Source of the DNA: Amycolatopsis sp. CA-230715
GTDB lineage: Bacteria; Actinomycetota; Actinomycetes; Mycobacteriales; Pseudonocardiaceae
Assembly: GCF_018736145.1 (NCBI RefSeq)
Contig: NZ_CP059997.1
Span: forward strand, 5,827,501-5,891,500
DNA: 64,000 bases
Direction of reading: 5' to 3'
In this document: positions 49,958-57,959 of the stretch, one piece after another
Layout of the letters: the number at the start of each line of letters is the position of its first letter
Position numbering within the stretch: position 1 is the stretch's first letter
Position numbers and translations under genes: made by a program
Notes under the pieces: generated by a model
Databases searched by the model: none
Seen by the model: only the letters and a program-made list of their open reading frames with translations
Told to the model about the DNA's origin: nothing

Positions 49958-50527
49958 TCAGCTCGGACCTTTGGTCAGCATGTCCATGAAGAGGTCGACG
50001 AGTGGGCGGGCTTGCTCTTCGGAGCCGTGCTGCACGGAATACGCGATACCGCCCATGAGGAGCAGGACGGTGTCGGGGGTGACGTCGGTTCGTAGGCTGC
50101 CATCGCGGGCACCGGCCGCGAGGAGGGTGGCGACGGCGTCGGTGAGCAGTGCGCGGCTGTCGGAGTACGGGTCGATCCCGGAGGCGATGACCGCGTTGAG
50201 GGCTTCGGACATCCCGCTCTTGGCCGTGGCGTAGCGGATGAAGTGCGCCATCCACCTCCGGGTCGCCTCGGCGGCCGGGTGCCGGGTGACGAGGTCGTTC
50301 ACCTTTTCGCACACGTGGGTGAGTTGACGCCGGTAGGCGGCGTCGATGAGCACCTCCCTGGTCGGGAAGTGCCGGTAGAGCGTGCCGACGCCGACACCGG
50401 CCTGCTTGGCGATCGCGGCGGGTGCCGTGTCCAGCCCCTGCTCGCCGAAGACCCGTGCGGCCACCTCCAGCAGGCGTTCCCGGTTCTGCAGCGCGTCACT
50501 CCTGGTACGGCGGGGTGTGGCGGGCAT
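49958..50527 (-). CDS. TetR-family regulator
   Basis: The 189-residue protein has a TetR HTH at about 15-62 (RERLLEVAARVFGEQGLDTAPAAIAKQAGVGVGTLYRHFPTREVLI) and a SbtR-like C-terminal domain (WMAHFIRYATAKSGMSEAL). ATG 50527 is preferred over a GTG/ATG region that would overlap the operators. It is divergent from the SDR gene at 50628 and nearly touches sbcC at its 3' end. Confidence 0.92.
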   Translation of the reverse strand: MPATPRRTRSDALQNRERLLEVAARVFGEQGLDTAPAAIAKQAGVGVGTLYRHFPTREVLIDAAYRRQLTHVCEKVNDLVTRHPAAEATRRWMAHFIRYATAKSGMSEALNAVIASGIDPYSDSRALLTDAVATLLAAGARDGSLRTDVTPDTVLLLMGGIAYSVQHGSEEQARPLVDLFMDMLTKGPS

Positions 50528-50563
50528 GCGGAATCCTTCGAGGTCGATCTCCGATTGCTTTCC

Positions 50564-50601
50564 GGAACATGTTCCGCTTAACTTTAAGTGGAACATGTTC
50601 C
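50564..50601. promoter_or_regulatory. Twin perfect palindromes GGAACATGTTCC in the TetR/SDR promoter
   Basis: GGAACATGTTCC occurs at 50564-50575 and again at 50590-50601, 26 bp apart centre to centre, with CTTAACTTTAAG between them. Two dimers on one face of the helix would cover both divergent promoters. The GAAC..GTTC spacing is 2, not 4, so it is not a LexA box. Confidence 0.8.
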
Positions 50602-50627
50602 GGTATCACTCTACCCAGGAGACGCCG

Positions 50628-51479
50628 ATGTCCGCTCTCTCCGACAAGGCCGAACGGCACTGGCTCATCACCGGGGCCTCCGGCGGCCTCGGTCGCCATC
50701 TCACCGAACACGCACTCCGGAACGGTGACCGGGTCACGGCGACGGTTCGCCGCCCTGCGGCTCTCGCGGATCTGCGCGAGACGTACGGAGGCCAGCTGAC
50801 CGTCGACGTTCTCGACCTCGCGCGACCGGTCCAAGTCGACGAAGTGCTCGGCAGGGTGCTCGGATCGGCGCCGGTGGACATCGTGGTCAACAACGCCGGA
50901 TACGCGGTCGTGGGCGCTGCGGAGGAGATGACCGTCGAGCAGGTCCGCGACCAGATCGAGGTTCTCCTGCTCGCCCCGCTCATGATCACTCGGGCCTTCC
51001 TGGGGCCGATGCGCGCGCGGGGCGGCGGCCGCATCATCCAGATCTCCAGTATGGGCGGTCAGGTCGGCGTCCCCACGCACAGCGCCTACCACGCGGGCAA
51101 GTGGGGGCTGGAGGGCTTCACCGAGAGCGTCAGCCGCGAGGTTTCCGGCTTCGACATCCATCTCACCCTCGTCGAGCCGGGCGCCACTCGCACCGGCTTC
51201 GCCGGAGCCCTGCAGTACACCACGGAAACGGCCGCCTACCGGGACAACGCGGTCGGTCAGGCCCGGCGCTACCTGGAAACCGTCGACAAGAGCCTTTTCC
51301 CCGGCGACCCGGCCAAACTCGCCGCCGCCATCTACGACACCACCCGTCACCCGAAGCCGCCCCTGCGCCTGACCCTCGGTTCCGACACCTACAGCGCCGT
51401 CCACGCGGCACTCACCGAACGTCTCAGCGCGCTCGAAAGTCAGAAGGATCTTGCCGACTCCGTCGCCTTCACCGACTGA
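50628..51479 (+). CDS. Classical SDR oxidoreductase
   Basis: The 283-residue enzyme has TGASGGLG (15-22), VVNNAGYAV near 87, SSMGG and YHAGK (YxxxK) near 150. It resembles the short-chain reductases often found next to TetR repressors. ATG 50628 follows CAGGAGACGCCG. Control by the divergent TetR via the twin palindromes is likely. The substrate is unknown. Confidence 0.9.
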   Translation: MSALSDKAERHWLITGASGGLGRHLTEHALRNGDRVTATVRRPAALADLRETYGGQLTVDVLDLARPVQVDEVLGRVLGSAPVDIVVNNAGYAVVGAAEEMTVEQVRDQIEVLLLAPLMITRAFLGPMRARGGGRIIQISSMGGQVGVPTHSAYHAGKWGLEGFTESVSREVSGFDIHLTLVEPGATRTGFAGALQYTTETAAYRDNAVGQARRYLETVDKSLFPGDPAKLAAAIYDTTRHPKPPLRLTLGSDTYSAVHAALTERLSALESQKDLADSVAFTD

Positions 51480-51502
51480 AGCCGGGTTCCCGCGGCAACT
51501 TC

Positions 51503-52003
51503 TCAGGCGGCTTCGTGTGTCAGCAGCCAGCGTTTGACGTCCACGCCCCAGCGGAACCCGCCCATGCCGCCGCCGGTGCGCACCACGCGGTGGCACGGTA
51601 CGAACAGCGCCGCCGCGTTCTGGGCGCAAGCCGTCGCCGCCGCGCGAACGGCGGACGGGCGCCCCGCGAGCGCGGCGTAGTCGGCGTAGGTCACCGGTTC
51701 GCCCGCCCGCACCGTGCGCAGCACTTCCCAGGCGTGCTGGCGGAATTCGCCGGAGCGCTGGCGGACTTCGATGCCGTCGACAGCGTCGAGCGTGCCCGCG
51801 TGGTAGGCGCGGACGGCCTTGCTGACCGGCCCGAGATCGCGCTTCTCGCGCAGTTCGCCCGGTGCGACCGCGGGCGAGATCAACGGGGTCAGCTCGGCCA
51901 CGTCGCCGGTCCAGCCGGAGGCGAGCACGGCGCCGTCGGTGGCCACGACGGCCGTGAACGGGCCGACCTTGGTGTCCATTGTGGACCAGTGTGCGATGCT
52001 CAT
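51503..52003 (-). CDS. ogt: Methylated-DNA-[protein]-cysteine S-methyltransferase
   Basis: The 166-residue protein has the acceptor site FVPCHRVV with the reactive Cys, the Arg finger region RAAATACAQN and GGFRWGVDVKRWLL. It repairs O6-alkylguanine by suicidal transfer. ATG 52003 overlaps the stop of the Ada-AlkA gene (ATGA, 52000-52003), so both repair genes are expressed together. Confidence 0.93.
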   Translation of the reverse strand: MSIAHWSTMDTKVGPFTAVVATDGAVLASGWTGDVAELTPLISPAVAPGELREKRDLGPVSKAVRAYHAGTLDAVDGIEVRQRSGEFRQHAWEVLRTVRAGEPVTYADYAALAGRPSAVRAAATACAQNAAALFVPCHRVVRTGGGMGGFRWGVDVKRWLLTHEAA

Positions 52004-53526
52004 GCGGAGACTCCTCGGTCGGCGGCGTGCCACAGGTACATGCCGGCGTAGGTGCGCCACGGCCGCCAGGCCGAGGCGTGTTCGGTCAGCTCGGTGATGC
52101 CCAGCGCGGCGGCGCCGCCGGAAAGCACGAGGTCGCCGGAAAGCAGGATGTCGGGACTGCCGAGCACCCGCATGAGCGTGTAGTCCGCCGTCCACGGCCC
52201 GATTCCGGGCAGTGCGAGCAGTTCGGCGCGCAGCTCACCGGGGTCGCGTCCGATGTGGACGTCGATCTTGCCGGAGGCGAGCGCGTCGGCGACGGCGACG
52301 ATCGCGTCGATCCGGCGCCGCGGTCCGCGCAGCACCTCCCTGCCGCGCGCCGCGATCGCTTCGGGCGTGGGGAACAACGCGGTCAGCGTGCACTCGCCCG
52401 GCCACGGCAGCGTGCCGCCGAGTTCGGCGGTGAGCTTCCCGGCCGCGGTGCGGGCGGCGGCGACCGAGACCTGCTGGCCGAGCATCGCCCTGATCACCAG
52501 CTCCGCCCCGTTGACGGCGCCGGGAGCCCTGATGCCCGGCACCGCCACCACGACGGGCGCGAGCGCGGGGTCGGCGGACAGCACGTGCCGGATGCCTTCG
52601 GGATCCGCGTCGAGGTCGAGCAGGCGGCGGATCCTGGCGACCGCGCTGCTGAGGTCGCGGACGTCGGACAGGCGCAGATCGCAGCGGAAATGGCCGTCCG
52701 CTGGCCAAAGCCACGCGGTTCCGGCGCCGTGCGGGAGGCGGAGCGTGCGGCCGTAGCCGGTGATCCGGCCGCCGTCGGTGCTGATGTTCTCGACGCCCGG
52801 CACTGCGCGCGCCGCGAAGAACCGCAGGAGGCCGTCCGCGTCGAACGGTCTGCGGTACGGCAGCCGTAGCGTCAGCCTCGCCCCGGTGTTCCCGGCCTCC
52901 GCCTCGGCGGAGCCCGCACGCCGACGCGCTTTCGCCGCGGCGGCCCGCAGGTTCGACGGCGTCGTCGCGAACACCTCGCGGATCGTGTCGTTGAACTGGC
53001 GGACGCTGGCGAACCCCGCGGCGAACGCCACATCGGTCAGCGGGAGTTCGGACATCTCGATGAGCAGGCGCGCCGAATGCGCGCGGTGCGCCCGCGCCAG
53101 TGCGAGCGGGCCGGCGCCGAGCTCGCTGGTCAGGACCCTGCCGAGCTGCCGTTCCGAATAGCCGAGCCGCCGCGCGAGACCGGGCACGCCTTCGCGCTCG
53201 ACCGCGCCGTCGGAGATCAGCCGCATGGCGCGCGCGGCGAGGTCGGCGCGCACGTTCCACTCCGGGGAGCCGGGCACCGCGTCCGGGAGGCAGCGGCGGC
53301 ACGCGCGGTACCCGCCCGCCTGCGCGGCGGCCGAGGTCGGGTAGAACGTCACGTTCGCGGACTTCGGGGTGACCGCGGGGCACGAGGGGCGGCAGTAGAT
53401 CCCGGTGGTGCGGACGGCCATGATGAACTGCCCGTCGAAGCGCGAGTCGCGAGCCGTGACGGCGCGGTAGCACCGTTCGGTGTCACGCCAGACGCCCTGG
53501 TCACGGGGGATGGTCAGTTCGGTCAT
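52000..53526 (-). CDS. Ada-AlkA fusion: methyl-sensing activator and 3-methyladenine DNA glycosylase
   Basis: The 508-residue protein joins three parts. Residues 10-90 are an Ada metal-binding domain (GIYCRPSCPAVTP ... GYRACRRCLPD, four Cys). Residues about 95-190 are an AraC-type HTH (GLARRLGYSERQLGRVLTSELGAGPLALARAHRA). The rest is an AlkA glycosylase with an HhH and the catalytic Asp (LLALPGIGPWTADYTLMRVLG). Methyl transfer to the Ada Cys would activate transcription, while AlkA excises alkylated bases. The Ogt gene follows with ATGA overlap. Confidence 0.95.
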   Translation of the reverse strand: MTELTIPRDQGVWRDTERCYRAVTARDSRFDGQFIMAVRTTGIYCRPSCPAVTPKSANVTFYPTSAAAQAGGYRACRRCLPDAVPGSPEWNVRADLAARAMRLISDGAVEREGVPGLARRLGYSERQLGRVLTSELGAGPLALARAHRAHSARLLIEMSELPLTDVAFAAGFASVRQFNDTIREVFATTPSNLRAAAAKARRRAGSAEAEAGNTGARLTLRLPYRRPFDADGLLRFFAARAVPGVENISTDGGRITGYGRTLRLPHGAGTAWLWPADGHFRCDLRLSDVRDLSSAVARIRRLLDLDADPEGIRHVLSADPALAPVVVAVPGIRAPGAVNGAELVIRAMLGQQVSVAAARTAAGKLTAELGGTLPWPGECTLTALFPTPEAIAARGREVLRGPRRRIDAIVAVADALASGKIDVHIGRDPGELRAELLALPGIGPWTADYTLMRVLGSPDILLSGDLVLSGGAAALGITELTEHASAWRPWRTYAGMYLWHAADRGVSA

Positions 53527-53634
53527 GGGCTCGATCCTGCCACCGGCACCCGTCCCGCACTGGCGGGAATCCGCCATGACGATCCGGTGCCCGCCCGCCG
53601 TCGCCACCGGGGCGGCCACGTAGACTTCGCGGCC

Positions 53635-54717
53635 GTGAGTCTCACCCTCGGCATCGTCGGACTGCCCAACGTCGGCAAGTCCACCCTCTTCAACGCGCTG
53701 ACGCGCAACGACGCGCTCGCCGCGAACTACCCGTTCGCGACGATCGAGCCCAATGTCGGCGTCGTGCCGCTGCCCGACGCCCGGCTGGACAAGCTCGCCG
53801 AGGTGTTCGGCTCGGCGAAGACTGTCCCGGCGGTAGTGTCCTTCGTCGACATCGCGGGCATCGTGAAGGGCGCCTCCGAGGGCGCGGGGCTCGGCAACAA
53901 GTTCCTCGCGAACATCCGCGAGGCCAACGCGATCTGCCAGGTCATCCGCGTGTTCGACGACCCGGACGTGGTGCACGTCGACGGGCGCATCGACCCGATG
54001 AGCGATATCGAGACGATCAACACCGAGCTCATCCTCGCCGACCTGCAGACGCTGGAGAAGGCGCTGCCGCGGCTGGAGAAGGAAGCGCGGACGAAGAAGG
54101 ACTTCAAGCCCGCGCTCGACGCCGCGAAGAAGGCGAAGGAGGTCCTCGACGAGGGCCGCACGCTGTTCTCCGCGCAGAAGGAGATCGACGGCGAGCTGCT
54201 GCGCGAGCTGAGCCTGCTCACCACGAAGCCGTTCCTGTACGTGTTCAACGCCGACGAGGGCGTACTCACCGACGCCGCGCGCCGGGAGGAACTGGCGAAG
54301 CTCGTCGCGCCCGCCGACGCCGTTTTCCTGGACGCCAAGGTCGAGTCCGAGCTGCTGGAACTCGACGACGAGGAGTCGGTGCGGGAGCTGCTGGAATCGG
54401 TCGGACAGGAGGAACCGGGCCTGTACTCGCTGGCGCGCGCCGGTTTCCACACACTGGGCCTGCAGACCTACCTGACCGCGGGCCCGAAGGAATCGCGGGC
54501 GTGGACCATCCCGCAGGGCGCCACCGCCCCGCAAGCCGCGGGCGTCATCCACACCGACTTCGAACGCGGCTTCATCAAGGCGGAGGTCGTCTCGTTCGAC
54601 GATCTGGTCGAAGCGGGCTCCATGGCGGCGGCGCGTTCGGCGGGCAAGGTCCGCATGGAAGGCAAGGACTACGTCATGACCGACGGCGACGTGGTCGAAT
54701 TCAGGTTCAACGTCTAG
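53635..54717 (+). CDS. ychF: Redox/ribosome-linked P-loop ATPase YchF
   Basis: The 360-residue protein has G1 GIVGLPNVGKSTLFNALT (6-23), VDIAGIVKGASEGAGLGNKFL, and FNADEG in place of NKxD (NxxE, the ATP-preferring change of YchF/OLA1). A coiled-coil insert and C-terminal TGS domain (TYLTAGPKESRAWTIPQGATAPQAAGVIH) follow. GTG 53635 lies about 8 nt after TAGACT, suggesting a leaderless mRNA. It matches Rv1112 and is the last syntenic gene before the AT-rich island. Confidence 0.95.
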   Translation: MSLTLGIVGLPNVGKSTLFNALTRNDALAANYPFATIEPNVGVVPLPDARLDKLAEVFGSAKTVPAVVSFVDIAGIVKGASEGAGLGNKFLANIREANAICQVIRVFDDPDVVHVDGRIDPMSDIETINTELILADLQTLEKALPRLEKEARTKKDFKPALDAAKKAKEVLDEGRTLFSAQKEIDGELLRELSLLTTKPFLYVFNADEGVLTDAARREELAKLVAPADAVFLDAKVESELLELDDEESVRELLESVGQEEPGLYSLARAGFHTLGLQTYLTAGPKESRAWTIPQGATAPQAAGVIHTDFERGFIKAEVVSFDDLVEAGSMAAARSAGKVRMEGKDYVMTDGDVVEFRFNV

Positions 54718-54780
54718 CGGTGACAAGGGTCGGCATCGCGGAAGTTTTCGGCCTCACCGAATGTCAAGTGTATGTTGAAC

Positions 54781-54803
54781 GGGCCCGACTACATGTCGGG
54801 CCC
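54781..54803 (+). terminator. Strong hairpin after ychF
   Basis: GGGCCCGAC-TACAT-GTCGGGCCC is a perfect 9-bp stem, widened by flanking TTGAA/TTCAA. It ends the high-GC core; base composition changes immediately after it. Confidence 0.85.
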
Positions 54804-55051
54804 ATTCAATGCTAGATCGGCAACTGAGTCCTGCGGTTTGTGCAGCACGAACCGCCATGCCTGAATACTCCACGGTCGCCTAACGAGGCATTGGTTTAGC
54901 GCTGGTTCACTGTCTCCTTCTGCAGTCAGCCGATAGTCGTGAGTTTATGTGCGGCAAACGGGTGAAAAATCTGCATTTCCCTAGGTCTGTGATCGTGCGA
55001 ATCGTAAGATTCGTCGCCTGTTGGGGTTGGCGATACGAGAAGGATGGCGCT
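54804..55051 (+). promoter_or_regulatory. AT-richer leader of the ParA-HEPN operon with an inverted repeat
   Basis: No ORF here looks coding. CGAATC-GTAA-GATTCG (54998-55013) is a perfect dyad 38 bp before the ParA ATG and includes a -10-like TAAGAT (55005). This suggests an operator at the operon promoter. GC content drops clearly relative to the ychF side. Confidence 0.45.
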
Positions 55052-56089
55052 ATGCAGTCGATTGCCCTATTTAACAACAAGGGCGGTGTTAGTAAAACTA
55101 CGACTACGTTCAATCTTGGATGGATCCTCGCAGAACGAGGGCATCGTGTAATTTTGGTTGACGCCGACCCTCAGTGCAACCTAACTGGTATGGTAATGGG
55201 TTTCACTGGGATGGAAACACTTGAAGAATTCTACTCGCATAGCAGTGATCGAAATATTAAGAGCGCGTTGCAGCCTGTATTTGAGTCGCGTCCCAAAGTA
55301 TTAGATCCGGTGGATTGTGTTCAGGTAAAGGGAAGAGATGGCCTCTTTCTTATGCCTGGTCATATACAGTTGGCTGAGTACGAAATTCAGTTGGGCATAG
55401 CCCAAGAGCTAAGCGGCAGCATTCAAGCCTTACAGAATATTCCAGGTAGCTTCAATCATTTGTTCACGATTACGGCAGAGGTTCTGCAGGCCGACTACTT
55501 GATCATTGATCTTAGCCCTGGATTGGGGTCTATTAATCAGAATCTGGTTGCGACGGCAGATTATCTCATTGTTCCAACTTCGCCAGACATCTTCTCGGTA
55601 ATGGCTATTGAGTCGCTCGCGAGAGTGGTTCCTCGGTGGGTTAAATGGGCGAAAAGAGCAGCCGATATGGACATTTTCAAAGAAGCGGACTACCCTTTTC
55701 CAGAACCGAATCCTAAGCTGCTGGGTGCGCTCATACAGCGATACAATCTCAAGGGTAGAAAGCCTACTAGGGCTTTTCAGGAGTATATCGATGAACTTGG
55801 CGACGTCATGATGGAAAAACTGAAGCCTGCGCTTGGTTCGTGTGACATGCTGCTACCTGCGGACCGGTACAAGGCGGCCGAGTTCGAGGCGGAGCTTCGA
55901 CTTGCTTCGATCTCGGACTTCAATTCACTTATAGCGATTTCGCAAAAGAAGCAAAAACCCGTGTTTTCATTAAATCAGCCCGATGTGAAACGCGGAGGAA
56001 ATCTGTGGGACAATACGAAAAAAGCTATTGATGCTTTCCATGAAACCTTCAATGATATGGCCGCGAAGATCGAATCGTTGACTAAATGA
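55052..56089 (+). CDS. ParA/MinD-family ATPase (first gene of a ParA-HEPN cassette)
   Basis: The 345-residue protein has a ParA deviant Walker A, NNKGGVSKTTTT (8-19, signature Lys10 and Lys15), the A' motif VILVDADPQCN (33-43) and Walker B YLIIDLSPGLG (149-159) with VPTSPDIFSV after it. Dimerising ATPases of this family move or time other complexes. The C-terminal third is longer than a minimal ParA and not recognised. No ParB gene or parS-like repeat is seen. ATG 55052 has AAGGA 7 nt upstream. Codons are AT-rich with several TTA Leu, unlike all neighbours, so horizontal transfer is likely. It overlaps the HEPN gene (ATGA). Confidence 0.88.
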   Translation: MQSIALFNNKGGVSKTTTTFNLGWILAERGHRVILVDADPQCNLTGMVMGFTGMETLEEFYSHSSDRNIKSALQPVFESRPKVLDPVDCVQVKGRDGLFLMPGHIQLAEYEIQLGIAQELSGSIQALQNIPGSFNHLFTITAEVLQADYLIIDLSPGLGSINQNLVATADYLIVPTSPDIFSVMAIESLARVVPRWVKWAKRAADMDIFKEADYPFPEPNPKLLGALIQRYNLKGRKPTRAFQEYIDELGDVMMEKLKPALGSCDMLLPADRYKAAEFEAELRLASISDFNSLIAISQKKQKPVFSLNQPDVKRGGNLWDNTKKAIDAFHETFNDMAAKIESLTK

Positions 56090-56697
56090 GTGCGGCATCC
56101 TACCGGAATTTTGAGCGCGAGATCGCTAGATGTCGAGATTTGGTAGGTCTCAGCGAGAAGTTGCGCGCAATTGCCGGTGCGGGTATGCAATGGGATGATT
56201 TGCTGCGTTCGGCGTTGGTCTTTGGGGTAAGTGCGCTGGACCATTACGTTCATGACGTCATTGTTATCTCTCTTGTGGAGATCTTTGAGGGAGTGCGACA
56301 AAAGGGGGTTGGATTCTGTGGCCTTCAGTTGCCAGCGTCGTTAGCTTTTGATCTTGGGAAGGTTGAATCAGAGTATGAATCGCAGTTGATTTGTCGCTCG
56401 GTAATTCGGGAAGCTGTGTCAAGAAAGACATATCAGCGCGCTGACGATATAGCGGCAGGTCTGAAGTTGATATGTGATCCACCCTTTTGGTCGACCACCT
56501 ACGGAAAAGGGGCCGGTGCCGAACGGATGCGAAAGAAACTTGACCTGATAGTCAATAGAAGGAATAGAATAGTGCATGAGGCAGATCTTTCTGATCTTGC
56601 ACTCGGTGAAAAATGGCCAATAGACGAAGTACTTGCTTCAGGTGCGCTCGATCGTATCAGTGACGTAGTTAGAGATATCCGTCAATTTGTGTCATAA
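56086..56697 (+). CDS. HEPN-domain protein (RiboL-PSP/MAE-like), probable RNase partner of the ParA ATPase
   Basis: The 203-residue protein is all-helical. Near the C-terminus, LDLIVNRRNRIVHEADLSD contains Arg159-x4-His164, the RX4-6H motif of active HEPN ribonucleases. The N-terminal helices (DDLLRSALVFGVSALDHYVHDVI, about 37-60) match the second helix pair of the HEPN fold. Family placement among the RiboL-PSP/MAE-like group is by pattern only. ATG 56086 overlaps the ParA stop, so expression is coupled at a fixed ratio, as in toxin or defence modules. Codon use is AT-rich like ParA. Confidence 0.75.
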   Translation: MSAASYRNFEREIARCRDLVGLSEKLRAIAGAGMQWDDLLRSALVFGVSALDHYVHDVIVISLVEIFEGVRQKGVGFCGLQLPASLAFDLGKVESEYESQLICRSVIREAVSRKTYQRADDIAAGLKLICDPPFWSTTYGKGAGAERMRKKLDLIVNRRNRIVHEADLSDLALGEKWPIDEVLASGALDRISDVVRDIRQFVS

Positions 56698-57017
56698 TTT
56701 CAAGTTTACTTGTCAAGTTTCTATTATTTATTTTGTCGCTAACTAGTTTACTGAACAGCATTTCAGTCTTGCTTAAATTGTGTGTCGATAGTTATCAGTT
56801 TGCCGCTCGGTGATTGTTTCGCTTTTGAGTGCGGAAGATGTGCAGTTCAATGGTCAATCAACGTTTCCCCAGGGTTGTAACTAGGACTCCTTCATCTCGA
56901 CACGGTGCGAAGATCGAATCTGCCGTTGTCTGGGCGGGGGTGCGCGGTACGTGTCCCTGCTCCGACGTCTGGCGCACTGAGGAGCAAAGGGTAATCGCGG
57001 CACGTAGCTTCGGTGGG
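56698..57017. other. Gene-free right flank of the AT-rich island
   Basis: About 150 bp are very AT-rich (runs such as TATTATTTATTTTG) and then GC content rises from about 56880. No ORF with protein-like content, transposase remnant or tRNA is seen. TAGCTT at 57005 is a -10 for the HxlR gene. Confidence 0.5.
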
Positions 57018-57587
57018 GTGAGGGAGTCTCTTCAGCCGGATATGTTCGCGCCGGGATGCCCGTCGAGCGTGACGCCGTTCCGGATCGCCGACAAGTGGGG
57101 TGGCCTGGTGGTGTTGTGTCTTGAGCGCGGGCCACGGCGGTTTTCGGAGTTGCAGGTGCCGCTCAGGGGCGTCACGCCCAAGGTGCTCACGCAGACGCTT
57201 CGCGCGATCGAGCGGGACGGGATGGTTACGCGGACCGAGTATGACGAGGTGCCGCCTCGGGTCGAGTACGAGCTGACGGAGCTGGGGCGGACGTTGCTGG
57301 CACCGCTCGCGGCTTGCCGGGTGTGGGCGGCCGAGCACCTCGGCGAGCGGCGCGCGAAGAGTACGCGCGCAAGAAGAAGCGGCTTCACGCGCGGAGGCGT
57401 GAAGCCGCTTCGAGAACGGGAGTCAGCCCGCGATGCCGAGCACGATGACGCTGAGCAGCGTGATCGAGGTGGCGAGGAAGGTCACCCAGGCGCGCTGGGC
57501 GGAGGTCAGGGCGGGGCTCGAGGTGGTGCTGTTCATGGCGATCCCAAGGGGCGTGTAAGGGTAGTTCCGCGTGGGGTAACGCTTTGA
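57018..57587 (+). CDS. HxlR-family regulator; true C-terminus uncertain
   Basis: Residues 1-120 are a clear HxlR winged helix: RIADKWGGLVVLCLERGPRRFSELQ, GVTPKVLTQTLRAIERDGMVTRTEYDEVPPRVEYELTELGRTLLAPLAA, with one N-terminal Cys (APGCPSS). GTG 57018 lies 7 nt after TAGCTT (leaderless). The frame finds no stop where the family ends (about 57360). It runs through a perfect terminator hairpin and antisense over a small membrane-protein gene. A frameshift near 57350 or a lost stop is likely. Confidence 0.8.
   Translation: MRESLQPDMFAPGCPSSVTPFRIADKWGGLVVLCLERGPRRFSELQVPLRGVTPKVLTQTLRAIERDGMVTRTEYDEVPPRVEYELTELGRTLLAPLAACRVWAAEHLGERRAKSTRARRSGFTRGGVKPLRERESARDAEHDDAEQRDRGGEEGHPGALGGGQGGARGGAVHGDPKGRVRVVPRGVTL
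57376..57411. terminator. Perfect 15-bp terminator hairpin
   Basis: GAAGCGGCTTCACGC (57376-57390) and GCGTGAAGCCGCTTC (57397-57411) surround a 6-nt loop. It separates HxlR from the convergent small membrane protein, though the HxlR frame reads through it. Confidence 0.85.
57423..57536 (-). CDS. Tiny single-TM membrane protein (37 residues)
   Basis: ATG 57536 to TGA 57423 encodes a 37-residue peptide: a polar N-terminus (MNSTTSSPALTSAQRAW) followed by one TM helix (VTFLATSITLLSVIVLGIAG). GGGAT lies 5 nt before the ATG. It is followed by the terminator hairpin, which supports it as a real transcription unit. Function unknown. Confidence 0.6.
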   Translation of the reverse strand: MNSTTSSPALTSAQRAWVTFLATSITLLSVIVLGIAG

Positions 57588-57644
57588 TCACGCGGATTGT
57601 TAACAACTGTGCCCTAAATCACGCCGAGATCGCATAAGCGGTGG

Positions 57645-57896
57645 TCAGTGCGGTTCGTGGTGCCGCTTGCGCGCGGTGAACCAGAGCACCCCGCCTGCGG
57701 CCGCGACCATCAGGACGAACGCGAGCCCGCCGACCACGAGTGCCTGTGTGACGTCGCCGGACGCGGCCGCGGCTTCCTGGCCGCGCGTGGCGGCCGGGGC
57801 CTTGCCGGTGTCCGCGTTCGCCGGGACAACCAGCGCCAGCGCGGAGACCGCCAGCACCGCCAGTGTCGCGCCCAGCCGGGTGAAGAACTTGATCAT
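57645..57896 (-). CDS. Small exported protein with a C-terminal TM anchor
   Basis: The 83-residue precursor has a signal peptide (MIKFFTRLGATLAVLAVSAL, cleavage near ANA-DT). A short Ala/Gly-rich outer part follows, then a TM helix (ALVVGGLAFVLMVAAAGGVLWF) and a basic cytoplasmic tail RKRHHEPH. ATG 57896 is chosen since AGGAGG lies 7 nt upstream; the ATG 6 nt earlier is too close to it. Not recognised. Confidence 0.65.
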   Translation of the reverse strand: MIKFFTRLGATLAVLAVSALALVVPANADTGKAPAATRGQEAAAASGDVTQALVVGGLAFVLMVAAAGGVLWFTARKRHHEPH

Positions 57897-57959
57897 GTGC
57901 ATCCCTCCTGATGGAGGGACGCGCGAGACCCGTGATCATGTTGCCCGGGGCGACCAAGG

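Noticed and set aside
50564..50601. LexA/SOS boxes
   Set aside because: GAAC and GTTC are 2 bp apart rather than 4, and the neighbours are a TetR/SDR pair.
55052..56697. ParAB partition system of an integrated plasmid
   Set aside because: The second gene has no HTH or ParB motif and carries a HEPN motif instead; no parS-like iterons are visible.
54804..56890. Direct repeats as attachment sites of the ParA-HEPN island
   Set aside because: Only a 7-mer (TTCAATG, 54806 and 56847) is shared, no integrase or tRNA is nearby, so no att site can be claimed.
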